Of a DNA stretch of 64,000 bases, positions 54,595 through 64,000 are shown in pieces (within the stretch, counting starts at the first letter, position 1; each line of letters begins with the position of its first letter). Source of the stretch: an uncultured cyanobacterium. GTDB lineage: Bacteria; Cyanobacteriota; Cyanobacteriia; Cyanobacteriales; Nostocaceae. Below the pieces are notes generated by a model. The model was not told where the DNA came from and searched no databases. It worked only from the letters and a program-made list of their open reading frames with translations. The DNA is taken from assembly GCA_903848645.1 (NCBI GenBank), contig CAINGU010000063.1, positions 1 through 64,000 of the forward strand. The letters are read 5' to 3'. Both the position numbers and the translations under genes were made by a program.

Positions 54595-54739
54595 GATGCC
54601 TCCGGCACGCTACGCGTAGCTTGCTTCCCGAAGGGTACGCGTCTACACAAGCAAAGTCCACCTGCGTGGACTCAAGAAATTCAACCCACGCAGGTGGGTT
54701 TTGTCTGTGTAGCTGCGAATTCTATTCGCCTATTCGCCC
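54595..54739. repeat. Nested hairpin repeat related to the MITE1 core
   Basis: It contains GCTACGCGTAGC and, at 54643-54712, a core with outer ends CTACACAAGCAAA and TTTTGTCTGTGTAG and two inner hairpins (AGTCCACCTGCGTGGACT and ACCCACGCAGGTGGGT). The reverse complement of this core matches 13777-13857 inside MITE1. It fills the gap between the KAP gene and the convergent nucleotidyltransferase. Confidence 0.7.
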
Positions 54740-54756
54740 TTTTAAATTACCGACAA

Positions 54757-57285
54757 TTACATATCTAACCTGTAATTTTCCTGTTCACGTTCCACAAAAT
54801 ATTGCACACGGGCGCGGTAATCTTTGAGAGTTTCATCAACCCAATCCCGATCGCTACTGTTAACATAGAGATGAACTAATGGCTCACTGGCATCAGGTAA
54901 AACCAACAACCAATTATCATCATAAGGCTGACGGATTTTCACACCGTCAATTAACTCCAAATTTTGCGCTGGGTGCGTTTCTACCAAATAGCGCATTAAC
55001 GCCCCCTTAGCAGTCCAGGGACAGCGCACTGTGTAGTTTCTGTTAATAACACGGGGTAATTCAGACCGCACGGTTGCCAGCGATCGCTCTTGAATGGTTA
55101 ACATTTCAATAAGCTTGGCAATACAGAACATCGAATCAAAGCCTGGATGTAATTGCGGAAAAATAAACCCCGTTTCCCCACTCCCACCCAAAACCACATT
55201 AGGATTTTTTTGACAAGCTTCCATTAAAGCCGTCGGATTCGCTTTAGTCCTAATCACTTTACCATCATGACGATGGGCGACTAATTCCACCGCACTGGAA
55301 GCATGAACTGGCACAACTACCGAACTTCTAGGGTTAGCAGTTAACATCATATCAACCATCAACGCCGTCAGCATTTCTCCCCGAATAGGAAAACCCGATT
55401 CATCAACTAAAATTAGTTGTTCACCATTAGCGGATACTTGGACACCAAAATTAGCATTTACCGCTTCCACAACGTGGCCTAATTGAGTTAGCAGTAATTC
55501 CCTATCAGCGTTGGAAATTGCCGTTTTATTCAAACTAGCATTTAGCACCACCGCATCAGCCCCAAATTTATCTAACATTTGCGGCAAAACTGCCCCAGAT
55601 ACAGCGTAAACATAGTCAATGACCACTTTTGCCCGACTGTTACGCAAAGTCTCCACATTCAATAACTTTTCAAAAGCCTTGCCATAGCAATCCATTAATT
55701 GGCTAGAATATACGACATCACCAATTTCATGACTTTGGGAACGACGCATATCTTCTTTAAAATACGCCCCTTCGATTTTCTTTTCTTGGGCTTTAGAGAT
55801 ATTAATGCCCTTAATATCCATAAATTCAATCAAAATATAATCCCGACGTTCTGGGTGGACTCGCACATGAATACCCCCGGCTACTGACATTGTGGGGATC
55901 ACTGTCCGAGCGATGGGAATAGCTGTAGTATCGAGGTTTTGGACATCTACACCGACAGACATTAAACCAGCAATTAAAGAGCGTGTCACCATGCGGGAAA
56001 CATTGCGTTGGTCACGGGAAACTGTCACCATTGAACCGGGTTTTAAAGTCGAACCATAGGCAGCCCCCAGCTTCACCGCAAACTCTGGAGTAATATCAAT
56101 ATTGGCTAATCCCTGTACCCCGCGCTGTCCAAATAAATTCCGTTGGGCAGTATTTCCCCAAATCAGATTAATATTTAAAATTGCACCAGACTCAATCTTT
56201 TTACTCGGCCACACCCTCACCCCAGGGCTAATTTGTGCTTCTTCTCCCACTGTGGACAGCGAACCCACTACAGCCGCTTCTAAGACATGAGCGCGTCTAT
56301 CTACACGAGTACCACGAGCAATTACGCAAGCTGATAAATGAGCTTCATCGCCAATAATTGCTCCATTCCAAATAATTGGTCGCTTTAAATGAGCATCAGC
56401 ACCAATGGTCACATTATCACCAATTATCGTTCCATCTTCAATTTTTACTCTCGCGCCAATGCGGCAATTATTGCCAATTATGGCTGGGGTTTCAATTTTG
56501 GCTGTAGGATCAATATAAGTATTTTGTCCTATCCATAAACTCGGCGCAATTTCTGGATAAGCTACTTCTAGCTTAACTTTCCTTTCTAAACCATCATACT
56601 GAGCTTCTCGGTAAGCATCTAAGTGACCCACATCACACCAATAACCCTCGGCAATATAACCGTAAATTGGCTCATCTTTAGCTAGTAATAGGGGAAATAA
56701 ATCTTTAGAAAAGTCGCATTCAGTATGTTCTGGTAAATAGTCTAAAACTTCTGGTTCTAAAATATAAGTGCCAGTGTTAACGGTATCAGAAAAAATTTCG
56801 CTAGTAGAGGGTTTTTCTAAAAATCGGTTAATCCGTCCTTCGGCATCCGTAATTACCACACCAAATTCAATTGGGTTAGGCACACGGGTTAAAATTAAAG
56901 TCGCTTTTGATTGTTTTTGTTTATGAAATTCAATTGCTGCACTCAAATCAAAATCTGTGATACTATCACCGCTAATCACTAAAAAGGTTTCATCCAAAAG
57001 TTCAGCAATATTTTTGACACAACCTGCTGTTCCCAAAGGCTGATCTTCTTCGATAGCATAGGTCATTTGTACACCAAAATCACCGCCATCTTGAAAGTAA
57101 TCACGCAAGACATCTGGTAAATAATGCAACGTAGCAATTATTTCATAAATCTGGTGTCGTTTGAGGAGATTGATAATATGTTCAGCAATTGGACGATTTA
57201 ATATAGGAACCATTGGTTTGGGTAAATCGCAAGTCAAAGGACGTAACCGCGTTCCCGAACCACCTGCCATTAAGACTGCACGCAT
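54757..57285 (-). CDS. Sugar-1-phosphate nucleotidyltransferase / phosphomannomutase-like fusion
   Basis: An 842-residue protein in three parts. Residues 1-235 are a nucleotidyltransferase (MRAVLMAGGSGTRLRPLTCD, LPKPMVPILNRP, ISGDSITDFDLS). Residues about 250-370 are a hexapeptide beta-helix. Residues about 380-842 are a phosphohexomutase fold. Cyanobacterial homologues are called mannose-1-phosphate guanylyltransferase. The mutase part lacks key motifs: GGIHVRVHPERRDYILIEFM stands where TASHNP is expected, and VDESGFPIRGE stands for the D-G-D-x-D-R metal loop. It probably makes GDP-mannose or another NDP-sugar for glycans, with a non-catalytic mutase domain. Confidence 0.85.
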   Translation of the reverse strand: MRAVLMAGGSGTRLRPLTCDLPKPMVPILNRPIAEHIINLLKRHQIYEIIATLHYLPDVLRDYFQDGGDFGVQMTYAIEEDQPLGTAGCVKNIAELLDETFLVISGDSITDFDLSAAIEFHKQKQSKATLILTRVPNPIEFGVVITDAEGRINRFLEKPSTSEIFSDTVNTGTYILEPEVLDYLPEHTECDFSKDLFPLLLAKDEPIYGYIAEGYWCDVGHLDAYREAQYDGLERKVKLEVAYPEIAPSLWIGQNTYIDPTAKIETPAIIGNNCRIGARVKIEDGTIIGDNVTIGADAHLKRPIIWNGAIIGDEAHLSACVIARGTRVDRRAHVLEAAVVGSLSTVGEEAQISPGVRVWPSKKIESGAILNINLIWGNTAQRNLFGQRGVQGLANIDITPEFAVKLGAAYGSTLKPGSMVTVSRDQRNVSRMVTRSLIAGLMSVGVDVQNLDTTAIPIARTVIPTMSVAGGIHVRVHPERRDYILIEFMDIKGINISKAQEKKIEGAYFKEDMRRSQSHEIGDVVYSSQLMDCYGKAFEKLLNVETLRNSRAKVVIDYVYAVSGAVLPQMLDKFGADAVVLNASLNKTAISNADRELLLTQLGHVVEAVNANFGVQVSANGEQLILVDESGFPIRGEMLTALMVDMMLTANPRSSVVVPVHASSAVELVAHRHDGKVIRTKANPTALMEACQKNPNVVLGGSGETGFIFPQLHPGFDSMFCIAKLIEMLTIQERSLATVRSELPRVINRNYTVRCPWTAKGALMRYLVETHPAQNLELIDGVKIRQPYDDNWLLVLPDASEPLVHLYVNSSDRDWVDETLKDYRARVQYFVEREQENYRLDM

Positions 57286-57619
57286 AAATCCTCCTAAACT
57301 TGACTAAAACCATAATATTTTTCTTCCTTTAGTTTCATACAGATATTTAGATTTAAGGAACTTCCATAAGAAACATTTCTGAAAGGAGTCAGGAGTCACC
57401 GAGTTAGGAGGAAAGAAGAAGAAAGGATAAAGAATATTTTTCTCTTCTGTTTCCTGTTTCCTGCTATAGGATGAATAGCAGCAACCTGTGATCCTAATTT
57501 AAACTAGAATCAAGTAACGCCAATGCCGATAACTTAAAACCTTAGTTATAGCTTACCTATATTCGGCAATGAAGTTTATTTAGATAAAATTATGTCAGTT
57601 ATTAAGGGAGTTGATAGTC
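57286..57619. other. Spacer between divergent genes
   Basis: No open frame of note. It is AT-rich with low-complexity purine tracts (about 57380-57435). It includes an ATAACT/AGTTAT inverted pair near 57528 inside a wider TGCCGA/TCGGCA pair, and an AAGGGAG ribosome binding site before the ATG at 57620. Promoters for both flanking genes must lie here. Confidence 0.5.
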
Positions 57620-57814
57620 ATGATTGATTTACTTGTTTTTGGACTAATAGTGGTTTATATCGGTGGTGTGTGGAAGTTTTGGACTGGATTTAGGAGAACT
57701 AATTTTAATCAAACTTTACCTAATCGGATCGGTTTAGCTTTGCTATGGCCTGCTTTGTTTTTAGCTAATCCATCCTATCGTCGCAATTTTCAGAAGGCAC
57801 TGAAGGGTAATTAA
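57620..57814 (+). CDS. Small membrane protein
   Basis: From ATG 57620 (with AAGGGAG upstream; the TTG at 57611 is unlikely) this is 64 residues: an N-terminal helix (LLVFGLIVVYIGGVWKFW), basic loop RRTNFNQTLPNR and a second hydrophobic stretch (IGLALLWPALFLANPSYRR). The pattern resembles conserved small proteins of cyanobacterial genomes. Function unknown. Confidence 0.65.
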   Translation: MIDLLVFGLIVVYIGGVWKFWTGFRRTNFNQTLPNRIGLALLWPALFLANPSYRRNFQKALKGN

Positions 57815-57848
57815 TTCATAATTCGTAATTTGTAATTATGAATTAATT
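57809..57848. terminator. AT-rich perfect hairpin between convergent genes
   Basis: AATTAATTCATAATT (57809-57823) and its exact complement (57834-57848) surround a 10-base loop. It overlaps the last codons and stop of the small membrane protein gene and faces the stop of the YCII gene at 57876. It could attenuate both transcripts, but it is all A/T and so only moderately stable. Confidence 0.4.
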
Positions 57849-57875
57849 ATCTTTGTTAAAAATTGTGCCAATTGA

Positions 57876-58145
57876 CTAAAAAGCCTGAATCCATTCTTTA
57901 ACAAAATACTCTGTCCAAATGCCGTTTTGCCAATAGGGATCTGATTCCACTAATTGACGAACGGTGTTTTCGTCTTCGGCTTCGTAAATGGCAAAAACTT
58001 GAGTTACATCTTTGGTAGGACCAATGGTAATTAAAATCCCAGATTCTTTCTGTTGTGCTAATCCGGCTAAATGGGCTTGACGATGAGGTTCACGTTTGGT
58101 GAGAACGTCTTCACAATAACTTCCCCATAAGATGTATTTTGTCAT
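57876..58145 (-). CDS. YCII-family protein
   Basis: An 89-residue single-domain protein: KYILWGSYCEDVLTKREPHR with the conserved His, AHLAGLAQQKESGILITIGP, and DENTVRQLVESDPYWQNGIW, the Asp-Pro (DP) motif of the YCII fold. YCII proteins are small dimeric ferredoxin-like enzymes or ligand binders of unclear role. It is a single gene on the minus strand. Confidence 0.85.
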   Translation of the reverse strand: MTKYILWGSYCEDVLTKREPHRQAHLAGLAQQKESGILITIGPTKDVTQVFAIYEAEDENTVRQLVESDPYWQNGIWTEYFVKEWIQAF

Positions 58146-58259
58146 AACTGCTTGTTAGTGATACTTGTTAATAATATAAAACAAATTTGCATTTTTTTAC
58201 TTGAAATATGGTAATGAGAATGGGTAATTACCCAATTACCCATTACCCATTACCAAATT

Positions 58260-60707
58260 CTAACTTCTGAGACTAACACCAAATTTCTCAACTAAGGCTG
58301 TTCGCACTTGATTATGAACTGGTTCAATTTCATTTTCGGTGAGAGTGCGATCGCTCGCACGATATACTAACCGAAAAGCTAAACTGCGTTGTCCTGTGGG
58401 GACGTGTTCACCACGATATTCGTCAAACAATTCCACAGAATTTAATAATCCCTTCCCAGCTTTATTAATGACTTTTTCCAGTTCGGAAACTGTCACTTTC
58501 ACAGGGGCAAAAAATGCCAAATCTCTGTCACTAGCCGGATAGGTAGAATAAGCACTGAATTTGGGAACTAGCAAATCATCATGATCCCAAGCATCCAACA
58601 AAGCATCTAAATCCAATTGAAACACATAAACGGCTTCTGGTAAATCTTTCTCTCGACGTAATTGGGGGTGAATTTGTCCGAATGTTCCCAGTCTATTACC
58701 TTTTACCCACAATGAAGCTGTGCGTCCAGGATGTAAGCGAGAATCTCGATTTTCCGGTTGAAATTCTACCGTTAATTTTAGTTGTTTAAAGACACTTTCT
58801 AAAATGCCTTTGGCTTCAAACCAAGTAATCGCTTCTTCCTTACCACCGCGTGACCATTTACCGCAAGTTATATCACCACCAATAATTCCAGCCAGCATTT
58901 CCGCTTCTTGTAAACCGTCTTCTTCGCGCCAGAAAATCCGTCCGATTTCAAAACCGTTTAAAGCCCCATTTCCTTGCTCTATATTATATTGAAAAGCGGT
59001 AATTAAACCAGAAATTAAATCAGTGCGTAAAGCTGAATATTCGGCAAACAAAGGGTTACTTAAAACAATCTGTTTATCTTCACCGGGTTTCACCAAAGAA
59101 TAATGAATTAATTCTGTCAAACCTTCAGCACGTAAATAACCGCGTAACCTGCGAATTAATTCTTGCTCTAAAGATAGATACCCAGCTTCAGATTTTTCTG
59201 GTAAAGTATCGCAGAATTTATCATAACCATATAAACGGGCAATTTCTTCAATTAAATCAATTTCCCGTTCTAAATCGCGGTAACGATAGGGAGGTACGGT
59301 AACTGTCCAATTTCGGTTATCAATTTTGACTAATTTACACCCTAAAGCAGTGAGAATTTTTTCTACATCTGACCCTTGTAATTCTCCAGTTTCAAGTCCT
59401 AATTCAATGGGACCTAACACTTCATTCACTTTATCTAAACGCAGGTTAATAGAATGTGACCAAGTAGAAGCATCTGGACGATAATCGGAAATTTCTTGCT
59501 GAACAATCACACCTGCGGCTAATTCACTAATTAAGGATAAAGCCCGGTTACAAGCTATTTCTAATTCTGCGCGATTTACTCCTCTTTCATATCTGCCAGA
59601 AGCTTCACTTCTTAAACCCGCACTACGAGAAGAACGGCGAATAGCCACAGAATCAAATAACGCAGCTTCTAAAACTAAACTTTGTGTACCTTCATGAACT
59701 TCTGTTTCTGCACCACCCATAACACCTGCTAAAGCTACTGCCTTATTATTAGCAGTAATTAATAAATTTTGGGGCGATAAATTGCGAATATTTCCATCTA
59801 AGGTTGTTAAAGTTTCTCCAACTTCCGCAAACCGCACACCAATAATTAAATTTTCTCCTCCACCTACAGATTGTAAACGCTCTTTGTCGAAAGCGTGGAG
59901 AGGTTGTCCTCTTTCTAATAAAACGTAGTTAGTGATATCAACTACATTATTAATTGGTCTAACTCCCGCAGCGCGTAAACGCTGTTGTAACCATTCAGGA
60001 GAAGGTGCAATTTTGATGTTTTCAACAACTGTACCAATATAAGCAGGACAAGCTTGGGTTTCAGAAATTTTTAAAGTCAGGTTTTTTGCGGTTTTGATAT
60101 TTTCTACTTCCGCAATTTGGGGAATTGATAATTTTCCACCGGTCAAAGCTGCTACTTCCCTCGCAATACCCACCATAGATAAAGCGTCAGCACGGTTAGC
60201 GGTAGCGGTGACATCTAAAATCACATCCTCTAAACCCAACAGGGGACGCACGTCACTACCCAGTTTAATTTTTTCGGGCAGATTTTCTTCCGAGAAGATA
60301 TGAATACCGTCAATATCAGTGGGTAAACCGAGTTCTTTTAAAGAACATATCATCCCATTAGAAGGAACACCCCGCAGTTTTGCGGGTTTGATTTTTAAAT
60401 CAATATTGGGTAAATAAGTTCCTGTGGTTGCGACGGGAACATAGATATCTGCGCGGACGTTCGCAGCACCACAAACGATATTTACAGTCTCAGCAGCACC
60501 AATATCTACGGTACAAACGCTCAATTTATCGGCATTGGGGTGGGGTTGACGTTCTAGCACTTTCCCCACAACTACGCCATTAGCCCAAGTGCGACGATCT
60601 TCTATATCTTCTACTTCAAACCCTGCCATTGTCAAGGTTTCCGCCAGTTCTTCTGGGGTGAGTTTGATTTCTACGAGTTCTTTTAACCAGTTTAGAGAAA
60701 TACGCAT
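58260..60707 (-). CDS. pheT: Phenylalanyl-tRNA synthetase beta subunit
   Basis: An 815-residue protein, the normal length. The N-terminus [20 protein letters not shown] leads to the tRNA-binding OB fold ([30 protein letters not shown]). The B3/B4 editing part has [20 protein letters not shown], followed by B5 and the catalytic-like core ([18 protein letters not shown]). The C-terminal FDX-ACB anticodon-binding domain is [20 protein letters not shown], ending [15 protein letters not shown]. It charges tRNA-Phe together with PheS, which is encoded elsewhere. Confidence 0.97.
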   Translation of the reverse strand: MRISLNWLKELVEIKLTPEELAETLTMAGFEVEDIEDRRTWANGVVVGKVLERQPHPNADKLSVCTVDIGAAETVNIVCGAANVRADIYVPVATTGTYLPNIDLKIKPAKLRGVPSNGMICSLKELGLPTDIDGIHIFSEENLPEKIKLGSDVRPLLGLEDVILDVTATANRADALSMVGIAREVAALTGGKLSIPQIAEVENIKTAKNLTLKISETQACPAYIGTVVENIKIAPSPEWLQQRLRAAGVRPINNVVDITNYVLLERGQPLHAFDKERLQSVGGGENLIIGVRFAEVGETLTTLDGNIRNLSPQNLLITANNKAVALAGVMGGAETEVHEGTQSLVLEAALFDSVAIRRSSRSAGLRSEASGRYERGVNRAELEIACNRALSLISELAAGVIVQQEISDYRPDASTWSHSINLRLDKVNEVLGPIELGLETGELQGSDVEKILTALGCKLVKIDNRNWTVTVPPYRYRDLEREIDLIEEIARLYGYDKFCDTLPEKSEAGYLSLEQELIRRLRGYLRAEGLTELIHYSLVKPGEDKQIVLSNPLFAEYSALRTDLISGLITAFQYNIEQGNGALNGFEIGRIFWREEDGLQEAEMLAGIIGGDITCGKWSRGGKEEAITWFEAKGILESVFKQLKLTVEFQPENRDSRLHPGRTASLWVKGNRLGTFGQIHPQLRREKDLPEAVYVFQLDLDALLDAWDHDDLLVPKFSAYSTYPASDRDLAFFAPVKVTVSELEKVINKAGKGLLNSVELFDEYRGEHVPTGQRSLAFRLVYRASDRTLTENEIEPVHNQVRTALVEKFGVSLRS

Positions 60708-61220
60708 GGAGTCTGTTTGTTTGGATTTTTTTCTGCTCTAATTTTATATATTAAGTGAAAATTATTAATTTTTTTGTTTCACCTATAAGTAGAGATATTA
60801 TCCCAACTTTACATGAGACCGCACAGAATCATAAAAACCATGAATTCATCCGTATTTATCTGCGTTAATCTGCGTTTATCTGCGTTCAATAATTCTTGAA
60901 ATTTGATTCTATGCAGTTTTATCTTAACTTGGTATTACACAAAAAGCCTCTACATTTTTTTTCACCGGATGTCTATTATGATTAATTCAGCAGATATCAA
61001 CATCTATTCCTATGGGAGATATGTCCAATATGGTACAGCAATTATCACCCGCAGCGGGGGGATTGAGGGGGGTGCGAGGAGGGGGCTATGATATACTTGA
61101 TATGATTAGGAAATCCTATTTAAGATTTAGTTGTTCTACATACATTATTTTGGAGTTGGAATTATGACAGATGGGAAAAATATCAATAAACTCTTATTTT
61201 CTCAACAGGTTAGAAACAAC
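60708..61220. other. Repeat-containing spacer upstream of pheT
   Basis: No convincing gene. At 60855-60887 TTATCTGCGTT-type units repeat three times, related to 25442-25475. At about 61055-61085 is a purine-rich G tract (GGGGGGATTGAGGGGGG). A 24-codon frame (61164-61238, MTDGKNINKLLFSQQVRNNL) follows a GGAG motif but overlaps the stop of the gene at 61221. It could be a leftover gene start. Confidence 0.5.
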
Positions 61221-61538
61221 TTAAAGAGTGTGAATTAAATCTGCAAAACCGTAAATACTAATTCCTAATAATAATAATGCAGTTAATTGGGTAATGCGTT
61301 TTTGATTTAAAAATGTGTGGCTGTGTCCGTTGGGAGACATCGCTTCCCGGACTAAAATAGAAGTTGATGCTCCCACTACGAAACTTAAACCGAGGATGAT
61401 ATAAGGTTTATCTGGGACAATAATGGAAATTGTTAACATAGCGATCGCTAATGTCAACATTAATAATTCCACAAACCGTGGTGGATGATATTGACTAGAT
61501 AAAATCAAGCTGTTTAACCAAAAATTCCAGGTTCTCAT
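61221..61538 (-). CDS. Small membrane protein of unknown function
   Basis: 105 residues with three membrane helices (LMLTLAIAMLTISIIVPDKP, IILGLSFVVGASTSILV, LTALLLLGISIYGFADL) and short loops, including REAMSPNGHSHTFLNQKR. No recognised motif. It lies downstream of chlI on the same strand, separated by the heptamer repeat at 61544-61648. Confidence 0.65.
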   Translation of the reverse strand: MRTWNFWLNSLILSSQYHPPRFVELLMLTLAIAMLTISIIVPDKPYIILGLSFVVGASTSILVREAMSPNGHSHTFLNQKRITQLTALLLLGISIYGFADLIHTL

Positions 61539-61543
61539 AATTT

Positions 61544-61648
61544 GTCAGTTGTTAGTTGTTAGTTGTTAGTTGTCAGTTGTCAGTTGTCAGTTGTTAGTTG
61601 TTAGTTGTTAGTTGTTAGTTGTTAGTTGTTAGCTGTCAGTGGTTAGTA
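61544..61648. repeat. Heptamer microsatellite GT(T/C)AGTT, 15 units
   Basis: Fifteen contiguous 7-base units, mostly GTTAGTT with GTCAGTT variants; the last three are degenerate. It lies between chlI and the small membrane protein gene. It is a short tandem repeat of the Nostocales type, likely variable in copy number between strains. Confidence 0.9.
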
Positions 61649-61689
61649 GTTGTTGCACTCACCACTGACATCTATATTAACTAAATTAA

Positions 61690-62808
61690 CTAACGAACTC
61701 CAGCTTTGATACCTGCACCGTTTTTCTGTGCGGAATCTTCTGGGAGTTCCACACCAAAAACTCGACAAAAGACCTTTTCCACCTTATAGCCAGTATCAAT
61801 GGATTCCAAGGGATCTTTCCGCAAACGGTGACGCAGACATAAAGTAATTACCCGACGGATATCGTCAACTGTAACTTCTGTCCGGCCTTCAAAAGCAGTT
61901 AAGGCTTTCGCAGCGCGGTTAGTAACGATGTCACCGCGCAACCCGTCCACATCCAATTCTGAACAAACTTCGGAAATTTTCACCCGGAAGTCATAGTCTA
62001 AATTAACTTGTGGTAATAAATTTTGGGCATTGACAATTTGCTCTTGTAATGCTACTTGGGGAGCTTGGTGTTTTTCTAAATACACCGGAGGATTTTGGTC
62101 AAATTCGCCCCGTTCTTCCACGATTTGCACCCGTAAAGCTGGTTCTTTAACAGTGCGGATTTCTGCGTGCATTCCGAAACGGTCGAGAAGTTGAGGACGC
62201 AGTTCCCCTTCTTCTGGGTTTCCCGAACCGACGAGAACAAACTTTGCTGGGTGACGGATAGAAATCCCTTCCCGTTCCACCGTGTTCCAGCCACTAGCAG
62301 CAGAATCGAGGAGTACGTCTACCAAGTGGTCATCTAACAAATTGACCTCATCAACGTAGAGAATACCTCTGTTGGCTTTGGCTAGGAGTCCAGGTTCAAA
62401 AGCCTTAACACCCTCAGATAAAGCCTTCTCAATGTCAATTGTCCCACAAACCCGGTCTTCTGTAGCGCCCAATGGTAAATCTACCATTTGCACCTTTTTG
62501 TGAGTGATGGGAATTTCCAACCCTTGGGCTACTTGTTGACGGACTTCATCACTCATCAAGTCCGTGTCATTGGGGTCACTGTTGAAGGGGTCATTGGCGA
62601 CAACAGGGATTTCTGGTAAAAGGTCCGCCAAGGCGCGGATAGTTGTAGATTTGCCGGTACCGCGATCGCCCATAATCATTACACCACCAATTTTGGGGTC
62701 TATGACGTTTAGCAGCAGCGCCAGTTTCATTTCTTCTTGGCCGACGATGGCTGTAAATGGAAAGACCGCACGACGCGCACTCGCACTAGCTTGAGCAGTT
62801 GAAGTCAC
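61690..62808 (-). CDS. chlI: Magnesium chelatase ATPase subunit I
   Basis: A 372-residue AAA+ ATPase that, with ChlD and ChlH, inserts Mg2+ into protoporphyrin IX, the first committed step of chlorophyll synthesis. Visible are [20 protein letters not shown], Walker [21 protein letters not shown] (about 46-65), Walker [21 protein letters not shown], sensor [20 protein letters not shown] and the C-terminal helical lid ([17 protein letters not shown]). Length is normal. Confidence 0.97.
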   Translation of the reverse strand: MTSTAQASASARRAVFPFTAIVGQEEMKLALLLNVIDPKIGGVMIMGDRGTGKSTTIRALADLLPEIPVVANDPFNSDPNDTDLMSDEVRQQVAQGLEIPITHKKVQMVDLPLGATEDRVCGTIDIEKALSEGVKAFEPGLLAKANRGILYVDEVNLLDDHLVDVLLDSAASGWNTVEREGISIRHPAKFVLVGSGNPEEGELRPQLLDRFGMHAEIRTVKEPALRVQIVEERGEFDQNPPVYLEKHQAPQVALQEQIVNAQNLLPQVNLDYDFRVKISEVCSELDVDGLRGDIVTNRAAKALTAFEGRTEVTVDDIRRVITLCLRHRLRKDPLESIDTGYKVEKVFCRVFGVELPEDSAQKNGAGIKAGVR

Positions 62809-62975
62809 TAAATTACCTTAACAATATTTTTTATGACAATTCTTTATTTTGACATATTTTGGGGAGGTGGGGGAGGGAAGTCAGTGATGATGACCGTCTT
62901 TTTGTGAATTAACCCAAACCATCCTCAACCTGTTTGAATTATCCTGGTACTTGAAACCAAAATCTAAAATCTACA

Positions 62976-64000
62976 ATGCTAAGAGCCGGAATTGTCGGAC
63001 TTCCCAACGTCGGAAAATCAACCTTATTTAACGCTGTAGTCGCTAACGCTAAAGCTGAAGCGGCTAATTTCCCATTTTGCACCATTGAACCGAATGTTGG
63101 CATGGTCTCCGTCCCCGATGACCGGTTAAATGTTTTAGCAAAAATTGCCGGTTCTGCACAAATTTTACCTGCCCGTGTCGAATTTGTGGACATTGCCGGT
63201 TTGGTAAAAGGTGCAAGTCAAGGAGAAGGACTGGGTAATCAATTTTTATCCCACATTCGGGAAGTTGATGCCATAGTTCATGTTGTCCGTTGTTTTGAAA
63301 ATGATGATATTATTCACGTTGCTGGTTCTGTTGACCCAGCCAGAGATATTGAAATCATTAATTTAGAACTTGGTTTATCTGATTTATTCCAAATTGAAAA
63401 ACGCATTGATAGAACTCGCAAACTCGCACGCACTAGCAAAGATGCACAGTTTGAAATTACAGTTTTGGAAAAATTAGCCGCTGCTTTAAATGCAGGTAAA
63501 TCTGTCCGTCAAGTCAGCTTGAATGCCGAAGAATCCGAAATTATTAAAGGCTTAGGCTTACTGACTAATAAACCAATTATTTACGCTGCTAATGTTTCTG
63601 AAGAAGACTTAGCAACGGGTAATGATTTTGTCGAAAAAGTCCGAGAAGTTGCTGCGGTCGAAAATGCTCAAGTTGTCATAGTTTCCGCCCAAGTAGAAGC
63701 GGAATTAGTGGAATTACCAGAAGCAGATAAAGCTGATTTTCTCGAATCTTTGGGTGTGCAAGAAGGTGGTTTAAAATCTTTAATTCGTGCAACTTACACT
63801 CTTTTAGGTTTGCGAACTTATTTTACCTGTGGACCGAAAGAAACCCGCGCTTGGACAATTAATGCGGGAATGTCTGCACCTCAAGCCGCAGGAGTCATTC
63901 ACTCTGATTTTGAACGGGGATTTATTCGCGCTGAAACTGTGGCTTATGACGATTTAGTAACTCATGGTTCAATGAATGCGGCTAAGGAAAAAGGCTTGGT
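62976..64000 (+). CDS. ychF: YchF/OLA1-type GTP/ATP-binding protein, 3' end beyond window
   Basis: The frame opens at ATG 62976 and runs off the window after 341 codons (the family is about 363). P-loop GLPNVGKSTLFNAVV is at the N-terminus, followed by NFPFCTIEPNVG (G2 region) and FVDIAGLVKGASQGEGLGNQ (G3, DxxG). NKPIIYAANV takes the place of the usual NKxD, as in YchF proteins that prefer ATP. A coiled-coil stretch and a C-terminal TGS domain (LRTYFTCGPKETRAWTINAG) follow. It is a ribosome-associated, redox-responsive regulator. Confidence 0.96.
   Translation, partial: MLRAGIVGLPNVGKSTLFNAVVANAKAEAANFPFCTIEPNVGMVSVPDDRLNVLAKIAGSAQILPARVEFVDIAGLVKGASQGEGLGNQFLSHIREVDAIVHVVRCFENDDIIHVAGSVDPARDIEIINLELGLSDLFQIEKRIDRTRKLARTSKDAQFEITVLEKLAAALNAGKSVRQVSLNAEESEIIKGLGLLTNKPIIYAANVSEEDLATGNDFVEKVREVAAVENAQVVIVSAQVEAELVELPEADKADFLESLGVQEGGLKSLIRATYTLLGLRTYFTCGPKETRAWTINAGMSAPQAAGVIHSDFERGFIRAETVAYDDLVTHGSMNAAKEKGL

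Noticed and set aside
60903-61091. 62-codon plus-strand frame upstream of pheT
   Set aside because: It ends in a G-rich low-complexity tract, with no family or ribosome site.

Overview
The window looks like chromosomal DNA of a filamentous, heterocyst-forming-type cyanobacterium (order Nostocales). The evidence is: AT-rich sequence; about twenty HIP1 octamers (GCGATCGC) both inside and between genes; photosynthesis genes (psbV, chlI); a DevBCA-type exporter; a cyanoexosortase with its partners; and many heptamer tandem repeats and hairpin repeats typical of this group. I saw no tRNA, rRNA or riboswitch. Several genes carry clean internal deletions (cas6, a type ISP restriction-modification enzyme, a hybrid histidine kinase). 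This suggests a genome losing accessory functions, such as a planktonic bloom former or a symbiont. The genus is only a guess.

Layout. Positions 1-790 are debris: a cut-off gene, one CRISPR-like repeat and a truncated cas6. Positions 975-32652 form a large exopolysaccharide region: a Wzx-like flippase, an O-antigen ligase/polymerase-like protein, a Wzc-like co-polymerase/tyrosine kinase, ten or eleven glycosyltransferases (GT4 and GT2), two FkbM-type and three other methyltransferases, and a hexapeptide acetyltransferase. At its centre (13896-17349, minus strand) lie a PEP-CTERM-like secreted protein, an HpsJ-like membrane protein and an exosortase that appears fused to its associated EpsI-like protein. 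These are followed on the same strand by glycosyltransferases. Interleaved are a subtilisin-like protease, a pentapeptide-repeat protein, an FAD-dependent oxidoreductase normally fused to SelD, and an orphan sugar-binding lipoprotein.

Positions 32777-42829 hold psbV, small secreted or hypothetical proteins, a DAGAT/PlsC-like acyltransferase, a devBCA operon divergent from a TetR-type regulator that also carries a C-terminal ribbon-helix-helix segment (with a perfect palindrome between them), a deleted type ISP restriction enzyme and a BON-domain lipoprotein. Positions 43295-54591 hold a histidine kinase with a weak ATPase domain, a wrecked CBS/GAF histidine kinase, murE, a thioredoxin-fold protein, an AI-2E-type permease, an LCP-family cell-wall ligase and a large KAP-family P-loop NTPase. 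Positions 54757-64000 hold a nucleotidyltransferase/phosphomannomutase-like fusion (nucleotide-sugar supply), pheT, chlI and the start of ychF.

How it fits together: the nucleotidyltransferase fusion would supply activated sugar. The glycosyltransferases and methyltransferases would build and decorate the repeat unit, and flippase, polymerase and Wzc-like kinase would export and polymerise it. LCP protein could attach glycan to the wall, and the exosortase would process PEP-CTERM proteins bound for the same surface layer. Intergenic DNA is dominated by MITE-like and palindromic repeats. A striking number sit flush against start or stop codons, and two MITEs have inserted exactly in stop codons.
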